From NCBI GenBank assembly GCA_023376005.1, contig CM042145.1, positions 15,560,482-15,624,481 of the forward strand: a stretch of 64,000 bases of DNA, read 5' to 3'. Shown in pieces: positions 34,501 to 42,491 of the stretch. The translations under genes and the position numbers were made by a program. How positions within the stretch are numbered: the first letter of the stretch is position 1; every line of letters starts with the position of its first letter. Below the pieces are notes generated by a model that saw only the letters and a list, made by a program, of their open reading frames with translations, was not told the origin of the DNA and did no database searches. The DNA is from Doryteuthis pealeii. Its lineage: Eukaryota > Mollusca > Cephalopoda > Myopsida > Loliginidae.

Positions 34501-37165
34501 GCTGGTCCAGAATCTCTCTGAGGGTTTTGGTATTTTGCGCCAAAACTTCTGGGCTCATCACGTGATTGGTATATCCAATCACAGAAAGTCTCTCCGTCAC
34601 TTAACCCCACACACAGGAATAACATTTTACTGACCCAACAATATTATTATCTCTTGTACTAGGGTGATTGTTGGAGACTTGATCCAATAAATGTGTTCTG
34701 GTATTCTTTGCGAAGTTCCGTCCCGGCTCCTGCCTTGAAAACCGGTAGCCGGTGGCTGCTGAAAAAAACCCACCGTTTTTCCCCAAAAACCAACCCAACC
34801 CCAACCCAACCCAACCCTAAACCCTAACCCTAAGCCCCCCCCTAGTTAAAATTAACAGTTTTATTACAAAATTTGTGGGTTCTGTTTTTTCTGGGTCACC
34901 CTGTATACAGGGTGACCCAGCAGCCACAGCTAGCGGTTTTTGTCTAAGCTCCCTGAAATAGACTATAGTGCTAAATCTCTAAGTCTTTTGTTATTTCTTT
35001 ACTTATATATATATATATATATATATTACAGTTGTTATACTTACAAATATTGAATGCTTTCTTTGGATCCAAGATGGCAACTTTCCTTTTCCTTTGAATC
35101 ATTTGTTGGACTGTAAACATGATTGACACAAAAATGAATGATTATCTTCAAGCTATGCACTCCCGAATTTTTCTATTTTTTTCTTTAAAGGAATGCTCCT
35201 TTAAAATTAGCTGCAGGAGCCAGCCTCAAACAATCTGCTTTATTTTGGAAAATAAACTTTTTTTCATTTTATTATTAAATAATTTTGGGCATTTTTCAAT
35301 AAATATCTACCAATTAATCTTTTTTTTAACAATGAATTAAATCTTTTTTCAAGAATAAAACTATTAAAGTAACAAATGATAAAATAATAAAACTATTTAC
35401 ATTTTTCAATGATAAAACTATCAAAATTATTTAAGAATTCAAATAAAAACCAACAAATTTATTTTTCTGAAAAAAAAAAAAAGCAAAAATTGCAATAATT
35501 AATGTTTTCAACCTTCAGAACAATTAATTCTCTTGGCAATTAAACCCAAAGTGAAATTATTTCAAGAAGAAAAATGGCTAGAAATAATTTTTTTAAAATT
35601 ATAAAATCGACGAAATTGTAAAAAATATATCTAAGGTAGGTTGGTTTCTCCCTTGGTCGACATGCCTCTTTTCAAACCAATTAATCACAGGTCTGCAAAT
35701 TGTGGTGGGATCAATTGAAGATAGAAATCTTCCTCTTTACAACTGGCATCTCTTGAAATCAGACGTAAATTACGATGCTCCCCATATTCAGCAGAGAGCA
35801 GCAGAGATAGGAAAAGGACCGTTGTAAGTACGATAACTTATACTTTACAAGGACTCAGTTAAGTGGAATTGTATTCATTATATTTATATAATTGATATTT
35901 CCCGCAGACAATACAATCGTTTGCAACAACAACATTACAAGTGTATTTTCTTGTTTGTGTAAATGTATTAATACAGTATTATTTGAAATTCCATATTGTA
36001 TTCATGTGTTTCCTGTTTCTAACTCTTATCTATTCAATATTCTCGGTGTAAATCAACACAAAATATTTTTATCTTACCTTTTGTTTTCTTGCAGCTAAAA
36101 TATGTATCTAACATCAAAAGGGGAAGAATATCTTCAATGTCTTCATTTAGTGGCTGAAAAATATTTGTAGTGCAGATAATTTCATGTTCATTTGAAAAGA
36201 AATTTGTGCTATTCAGATAAACTGTAAGAATTATTTTCAGATGACAAATCAATTGTAGACATAGTTAATCCGGTCACTAAAATATTATTAGAATTACAAA
36301 ATCGTGGTCTAAATAAAGGGTTAGGTTCAAAGTTCCGTGATGGCTCCCGATTACGACAAGAAAGTTCCCGAGTTCGAAAAGAAGGTTCTCGGTCCGTGAA
36401 GGTTCCCGAGTCCGAAAAAAATACCTGAAGAAGCCGGATGGCATATCGGCCGAAACGTTGTGCAAATAACAATGAAGATGGGGACAATAGTCCGAATAAT
36501 GCAGATAATTCAAAATCAAATTTTAACTAAATAAATTAGAAATTTTTTGGAATAGATATTGTTGTAATGGAATATTCCACACTCTCTCACCCATGTGGTC
36601 TGACTATATATACAGTAAGTACGGCATTATACTGGGCTGGCTTCAAGGATTAGTAGCGTGCCTCACTATTCCTTGTCAGGGAGAGGTGTTATAATGGAAT
36701 ATTCTACACTCTCTCTCAACCATGTGGTCTGACTATATATATAGCGAGCCCGGCATTATGCTGGGCTGGCTTCGTGGATTAGTAGCGTACCTCACTATTC
36801 CTTGTCTGTCTAAGGAATAAATAAATGAATAGAATAATAATACAGAAATGAGAACTAAGGAATAAATAAATGAATAGAATAAGCCACATGCAGCAATTGG
36901 AAAAAATATGAATTGACATAGCATTCAACGGTTATTATTGGAAAAATAGTTTATCTCAGTTTAGCTTAGGAATGACATCAACTTGGTTAGGTATAAGGTA
37001 GGTCCTGATGAGATCATTAGAATTGAAACCATGGTAGACCATGTTTTCAATCTCAATGATCTCATCAGGACCCTACCTTATACCTAAGTCAATATCATTC
37101 TTTAGCTAAACTGAGATAAACTCAATCTCTTAGACTCTTTTTTACCATTCCACTATTACTAATAT

Positions 37166-37242
<77 letters not shown>

Positions 37243-39805
37243 CCCATGAATAAGTACATCCCAACAATCTTTTTGTAAAAAATTAATTTTCTTCTAAACC
37301 AAAGATACCAGGATTTTATTATTTCTAGTAGAACATTATATAATCAAAATGGATATCATTAGGTATTACTTATTACCAAACTCTACACACAGAAATAGGA
37401 ATAAATAGCAATCAAAAAAAAAAGTACACTACTTATACTACTCCTGACAAAAATTATGAAATTAACACACTTAGAGGATATTCACCTTTTCTTTTTTATT
37501 TAGCAGTAAACAAACTAATAACAGATAAGATGCAAACATTTTTTATTTAATAGCTGAACATTCTGACTTCATAAAATAAACATTAAACAAACTAAATTAA
37601 ATTATTTAAATTAATTGTATAATTTATCATAAGCTATGCAGATGAAATATTATGGCATAACCCAATTGTGAACATTGTCTAAGTGTACGAATTCCATCAT
37701 TTTTGACGGGGGTACTATAGGTAAATTAACAAGTACATTATCTGTAATCTATGCAGAGAAAAGTATTATATCAATGTTATATATGACTTTTAAGATGAAT
37801 AAAGTCAATATTCAAGGTTTTGATATAACTTTACGGGTAATTCCATGTTGAATCATCCAAGCCATGTTACCCACCCTTCAATCTTTTGTCCAGGTGTGGA
37901 CTATGTTAAAATTAGAAATTTCCGAAAATTTGAGCTTCCAATTCCAAAAATTGGCGAAGTTATGTTGATTTTTAGCTCTCCAAATTTGAGGGGGTGTGTG
38001 AAAAAAGGCGACTTTTGTAACTTATTTTTGTCTGTAAAATGAGTTCTAGAGCTTCCCTACTCCTAAAAATTGGTTTATAAATGCATTTTTGTCCAAGGAA
38101 TCCAAAAATACTATCAAACAACTTTTAAGCTATTGAGAATTTCTGATTTTTCCTAGCAAGATCAATATCCCAATGTGGCACTACATTTATGGCAATTTTT
38201 TTTCCTATTATCATTTCACATATATTAAACATTATTTGTACCAAAAAGACAGTTTGGTTTTGCTCAGAATTTGGAGAGCTAAACATTGATATAACTCTGC
38301 CAATTTTTGGAATTGGAAGCTAAAATTTTGGGGATTGTCTAACTTTAACATAGTCCACATCTGTACAAAATTTCAGAAAGATTGAAGGGGGTGGGTGACA
38401 ATTTTTTTTTTTCTGGATGATTTGACATGGAATTACCCATGCATAATAATGATGATGGAGTTGTTTTTGTTTTTTTACCTTGTCCCATATTGTACCTTTG
38501 GTTGCATTTCTTTCTATTTTTTCCCAATATAATCGTTTCACATTCTCATTCCAAAGGACATCATTTCTCGCACCAGGCAATGGCAGAACAGGAGGAGGTT
38601 CTATGATTTAAAAAACAACCAATAAGAATTTTTTTTAAAAGTAATAAAAACATACTAGCATATATTTGACAGTTAGGCTATTTAGTTTAAGCTTCACCTT
38701 TTTCTGTTGAAATTCACCTTACCACAGTGGGATACGGCCAGATATTGGCTATTTCTGAAGATTAGTTATGGAATAAGATATGTACATATTCTTAATCTTG
38801 ACCGCCTTGTCGGCTGGGGCGTTAGAATACACGACTGCACCTCTGCAGGGATAAGACTCCCCAATGGGGCCACCTGTTGGCCATGGCTGGCGACCCGCGA
38901 TGCTTAAGGATGGAACCCTGGTGGTTGAACAGTCCATGACATGCAACACTCCTCTTTGATCCTTACTTGGTCTAGACAGGCGGTCGGAGAGGCCCCTTTC
39001 ATCAATCGGCTGGTCATGTCAAGTCCTAGCACCTATATGACTGTCCTAACCCTATTGCCCTTATGGCAAGCTCCTACCATTTTTATCATATGGGTGCTAG
39101 AAGGTGTGGCTGAGGGTCTTCATGTCCCATGATATTAAAGTCTATCTGATGGTGAGGTTTCAGTTTTGGAGGTTTGGGGAATGTGGAGCACCACTTCATC
39201 ACCATTGCTCCCTGGTCCACTCAGTCCCGGAGTGGTAGTACCTGTTAGGGTCCCATCTATGGGTTAAATAGAAAAATATGAGTTTATAAAAAAAATTGAG
39301 TATCAATTAAGAATTAATTTATTTCAAAACTTTGTCGGCATTAAATGACCCACCGAGGTTGATATGCCGTAAAAACAAAGCAAACCAAACCTTAATCTTT
39401 AATTTCTAGGTAATAACACGTTTTTTTTATTTTATTTTGTTTCAATCATTTGTTGTTGAAAAGTTATGATGCTTTGAAGCTGACAGTTTTATTGAACAAT
39501 TAATGGAAAAATTTCTGCATGCAAATTTATCATCAAAATTTAAAGGTGCAATCTTTAAAATGATTCTTAGTTCAGGCAGATGCTAATTTAAGACAAAGTG
39601 TCTGTACGGCTTCCAGAAATTTTCAGATTTTTTTGGACTGAAAGGTTTGGTAATATATATTTAGGACAAGTAAAATTTAACCTTTTATAACCAGATTTTA
39701 TGGTAACACCCCTCAAAATACCAAATTTTGGGTAAAGAACACCAAAATATTTTCTGTATATCCGTAAACATCAATGAAACTAGAACATGAAACTAGAACA
39801 TACTA

Positions 39806-39856
<51 letters not shown>

Positions 39857-39949
39857 AGAAAGTTTTGTAGAAAAAACAACAAGATGTTTAAAGTTTCTAC
39901 AAAACTTTCTACACATATTGTCGGATTCATATCCATTTTACCTTTCATA

Positions 39950-39996
<47 letters not shown>

Positions 39997-40342
39997 TATT
40001 TGTGGAAAAGGTGACTTACCGGTGAAAATGGTCACAATGGTTAGTTGATGCAAGTTTCAAAATGATAAGACAGCGATATAACAAATATAAAGTGCTCAAT
40101 ACGTGAGTAGAGCAAATTTATTATGATAATGGTACACAGTAATAACCTACTCGAGTTTCACCATAAGGATCTTCAGGGTTAAATCCACTGGATTAATCAA
40201 GATATTTATTAATTGCAGTCGATTGCACGTGTGTATTTTTTTTAACCGACTGCAATTAATCAATATCTTGATTAATCCAGTAGATTTAACCCTGAAGATC
40301 CTTATGGTGAAACCGAGTAGGTTATTACTGTGTACCATTATC

Positions 40343-40389
<47 letters not shown>

Positions 40390-41168
40390 AAACAAGGATG
40401 TACATGATATCTTTAAGATAATTTTATTCAGTTCTGCCTGGACTCTTTGAAAATTTTATAATTCATTTCAGCATTAAAACTCCTCTGCTACAATATTAAG
40501 CTAACTTTTGCTACAAGCCCATTACATATACAGTATTGGACCCCCCCCCCCCCCAACCCCCCCAAAAAAAAAACAAACAACAGACAGCTGATATAGATAA
40601 GTTATTAAGAGAATTGAGGACAATTAATGATGTTTATGATAAGTTAGGACAATTTTATGACCATTTGATATTTAATGGGTCCATCCATTAACAGCAATTA
40701 GAACCTGACAGCAGCTGGTCATGCTTTCAGAAAGTGATTGGCAAATATCACGTGATATTTATTGCCAATAATCAATCAATATGTTGAATAACTCAGCTTC
40801 ATTAGAAGGCTTTCGATTTTTTAAATCTTTCTATCAAATATATTGACCATTGAAGTTTCATTAAAATTTGTGGCAAATAAAAATGGTCCAGTTTTTTTCA
40901 CTGTTTCATTTTAATGTTTTTGTCCAATCCTGTAATTCACTACAATATTCTTAACTACCCACTTAACAGTTTCGTCATTTTTAACAATTGGAACAAACGG
41001 ATAAAAAAAAAACATTTTGTACATAATGTCAGTAAATAAGGTCATCCTGAAGTTCTTCTGGACATGAATGGAGCCATTATTATTGATTTCTTTAAAAAAG
41101 GTGTAAGTGTAAACAATGTTTCCAATTGCCAACTCCTCATGCAATATTCACCTTATTTATCGAATGAC

Positions 41169-41217
<49 letters not shown>

Positions 41218-41471
41218 TCATTCGATAATAGGTCGAAATGTACATTCAGGGATTGACATTTTCTCGATTTGTTTAGCCTTACATTTGAACATATATGCCC
41301 GCCTAAATTCATTAATTATTAACTAATTAATTTTCAAAATCAGGTATGACTTCAATTAAGCACATATCCTCCGAAAATTGTCGGCTTAAAGCATATAAAA
41401 ATAAACACATTTGTTTGTTTACTTAACCTCATATATATATATATATATATATATATGAGGTTAAGTAAACA

Positions 41472-41527
<56 letters not shown>

Positions 41528-42453
41528 AGGTGTGTCAAAAAAGTATCAAGATTTTTTGTATGTTTTTGACACACCTTGTATTCTGAAAAAAAATAACGTC
41601 CCATTCATTCATTTTTTTTCAGAATACAAGGTGTGTCAATAAAGTACCAAGTTTAAAGCTATATTTACCAGGATAGAAATGAAGAATGAATGCAACATTT
41701 TTTTTTCAGAATACAAGGTGTGTCAAAAAGTACAAAAATCTCAATACTTTTTTGACACACCTTGTATATATATATACATGTATGTGTGTATAAATTTTCT
41801 TGGTAACTTTTACCTGTATGATTGGATATTTCAAAGTTCACTATCTATTTACCTCAGAACTCATTATATTCAAATAAAATCCTATTATCATTGTAATCTT
41901 TGTCCTTCTGCTCAATCATAGTAAACTAACCATCAGTTTTTGTGAGAGCCACTGCTTACTGTAGGATCAAAGTTGTGGGAGAGCCACAGTGAGCAGCTTA
42001 AAGTAGGCAAAGAATTAACTACCCACTTAACAGTTTAGTCATTTTTAATAATTGGAACCAACTGAAAAAAAAAAAAGATTAAAGAACTCAAAACTGTATT
42101 ATTTTTTTTTTTTTTTTACTGATGTCTTCATCTTTATTGTGAAATATATATATATACAACGTTTCGGACACTGTACGCTTCAACACTTTTAAGAAGGGTA
42201 CAACGGCTGTAATGTTGTGTATGTATATTCCACAATAAAGATGAGGACAACAGTCCGAAAAATCAAAATAATGCACATCAAGCCTCACCACAAAAATTCA
42301 GACAAATAATAGAACTCAAAATTGTTTATTCTTACTTGGAATATTTTTCCGGGTTTCCAATTCTTTTATCTTTTCCATCAAAGACATATTTGTGTCTATA
42401 GTTGGTTTGGAATAACCTTCCTCTTCCTCCTCCTCCTCTTCCTCCTTCTTCTT

Positions 42454-42491
<38 letters not shown>

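Noticed and set aside
39774..40450. Several frames with Tyr-Ile repeats
   Set aside because: They are translations of AT microsatellites and a hairpin element.
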